A stretch of 6,591 nt of DNA from Burkholderiales bacterium (GTDB lineage Bacteria > Pseudomonadota > Gammaproteobacteria > Burkholderiales > Usitatibacteraceae): the NCBI GenBank assembly GCA_025936275.1, contig JAICTR010000174.1, forward strand, positions 1 to 6,591. The letters run 5' to 3'. Both the position numbers and the translations under genes were made by a program. This document shows, piece after piece, positions 5,964 through 6,591 of the stretch. Position 1 is the stretch's first letter. Each line of letters starts with the position of its first letter. The notes beneath the pieces are model-generated. The model saw only the letters and a program-made list of their open reading frames with translations. It was not told where the DNA came from and made no database searches.

Positions 5964-6037
5964 GGGTCCTGGCTGTTCGCTCGAACAGTCTTCGAAGAAC
6001 AAGCCCCCGCAGCATCTCCCCGCAGCCAGGCTGACCC
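5964..6037 (+). promoter_or_regulatory. Alternative stem-loops at the start of the trxA–rho intergenic leader
   Basis: Three foldable elements share this region. CTGTTCG and CGAACAG form a compact palindrome at 5973–5988. TCTTCGAAGA at 5989–5998 is a perfect 10-base palindrome. A longer-range stem pairs CCTGGCTG (5968–5975) with CAGCCAGG (6023–6030) and can extend through GGGT (5964–5967) with ACCC (6034–6037) across a 3-base bulge. The long stem uses bases of the first palindrome, so the two folds exclude each other. No T-run follows, so these are not a standard intrinsic terminator. Confidence 0.4.
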
Positions 6038-6119
6038 CGACTCCCGTTGAGTTTCTCCGGCCCGTGACGTCTTCCGGGCCCGTTCCCGAACACCACACCA
6101 CACCAGGCAGGCCCGCGGC
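6001..6119 (+). promoter_or_regulatory. C-rich, rut-like leader upstream of rho
   Basis: From 6001 to 6120 I count 55 C against 29 G, a strand bias not seen in the coding regions. It includes three exact tandem CACCA units at 6091–6105. Stretches rich in C and poor in G are what Rho loads on, and rho of E. coli is known to limit its own expression in its leader. A Rho-dependent attenuator here is therefore plausible but inferred. A 6-bp GC stem pairs 6059–6064 with 6075–6080. AGG-type purines at 6105–6111 lie eight bases before the rho ATG. I see no convincing separate rho promoter. Confidence 0.4.
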
Positions 6120-6591
6120 ATGCATCTATCCGACCTCAAGCTGAAGCACGTGTCCGAGCTCGTCGACATGGCGATCGCCAGCGAGCTCGAAGGCGCGAAC
6201 CGCCTGCGCAAGCAGGAGCTCGTCTTCGCGCTGTTGAAGCACCAGGCGAAGAAGGGCGAGGCCATCTTCGGCGACGGCACCCTGGAGGTGCTGCAGGACG
6301 GCTTCGGCTTCCTGCGCTCGCCCGATACCTCGTATCTCGCCGGGCCCGACGACATCTACGTCTCGCCCTCGCAGATCCGGCGCTTCAACCTGCACACCGG
6401 GGATTCCATCGTCGGCGAGATCCGCACGCCCAAGGATGGCGAGCGCTACTTCGCGCTGGTGAAGGTGGACACCGTGAACGGCGAGCCGCCCGAGAACGCG
6501 AAGACCAAGATCCTCTTCGAGAACCTCACGCCGCTGCACCCCGACGAGGTCCTCGGGCTCGAGCGCGAGATCAAGGCCGAGGAGAACCTCA
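6120..6591 (+). CDS. rho: Transcription termination factor Rho, N-terminal part (cut by window end)
   Basis: Rho is the hexameric RNA helicase that ends transcription at C-rich, unstructured RNA. The first 157 codons are present and the frame is still open at the edge. The start MHLSDLKLKHVSEL aligns without a gap with E. coli MNLTELKNTPVSEL. Residues 1–47 are the helical Rho N-terminal domain and about 48–118 the RNA-binding OB fold, with the RNP1-like DGFGFLR at 60–66, YLAGPDDIYVSPSQIRRFNL and GERYFALVKV. KILFENLTPLHP marks the linker to the ATPase core. The Walker motifs and Q/R loops lie beyond the window. The region after LTPLHP (DEVLGLEREIKAEENL) is more divergent, as is usual for this linker. 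It follows trxA on the same strand after a C-rich leader. Confidence 0.97.
   Translation, partial: MHLSDLKLKHVSELVDMAIASELEGANRLRKQELVFALLKHQAKKGEAIFGDGTLEVLQDGFGFLRSPDTSYLAGPDDIYVSPSQIRRFNLHTGDSIVGEIRTPKDGERYFALVKVDTVNGEPPENAKTKILFENLTPLHPDEVLGLEREIKAEENL

Noticed and set aside
6059..6080. GC stem before rho as an intrinsic terminator of trxA
   Set aside because: The stem is only 6 bp with a 10-base loop and has no T-run after it.
6064..6144. Leader peptide before rho (GTG at 6064, 26 codons, overlapping the rho start)
   Set aside because: No Shine-Dalgarno precedes it and the peptide resembles nothing I know, including E. coli RhoL; a chance frame is more likely.

Overview
This is a GC-rich stretch of ordinary bacterial chromosome. 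The protein families and the trxA–rho order point to a Gram-negative proteobacterium, most likely a betaproteobacterium. That placement is an inference from similarity of Rho, TrxA, FdxA and the promoter-like boxes, not a proven assignment.

Layout from left to right: (1) the last 52 codons of an unrecognised plus-strand gene (to 160), whose stop region overlaps tail-to-tail with (2) a minus-strand kdpD-family gene (151–2562). Only 44 bp separate the kdpD start from (3) a divergent plus-strand operon for a cytochrome bd-type quinol oxidase, cydA (2607–3962) and cydB (3964–4953), with 1 bp between the genes. (4) The convergent gap after cydB holds a 120-bp element with perfect 31-bp inverted arms (4973–5092). 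(5) A minus-strand fdxA encodes a seven-iron ferredoxin (5108–5431). (6) A 188-bp divergent promoter region leads to plus-strand trxA (5620–5946, GTG start). (7) A C-rich leader follows, then the first 157 codons of rho (6120 to the window end).

Functionally, most of the window is housekeeping: a terminal oxidase, a small electron carrier, a disulfide reductase and a transcription terminator. The oxidase has the short Q-loop form of CydA. No cydX, cydC or cydD is seen here.

The most unusual item is the KdpD-like protein. It keeps the KdpD N-terminal ATP-binding domain, the USP domain, four membrane segments, the GAF region and the C-terminal ATPase domain. The roughly 65–70 residue dimerisation/phosphoacceptor segment with the H-box is missing without any break in the reading frame, and the usual N-box glutamate is a glycine. 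No kdpE or kdpFABC is present in the flanks that can be seen. It therefore looks like an orphan pseudo-histidine-kinase, possibly translated from a leaderless mRNA. The second point of interest is the palindromic repeat between cydB and fdxA, and the third is the structured, C-rich rho leader, which could serve autoregulation.
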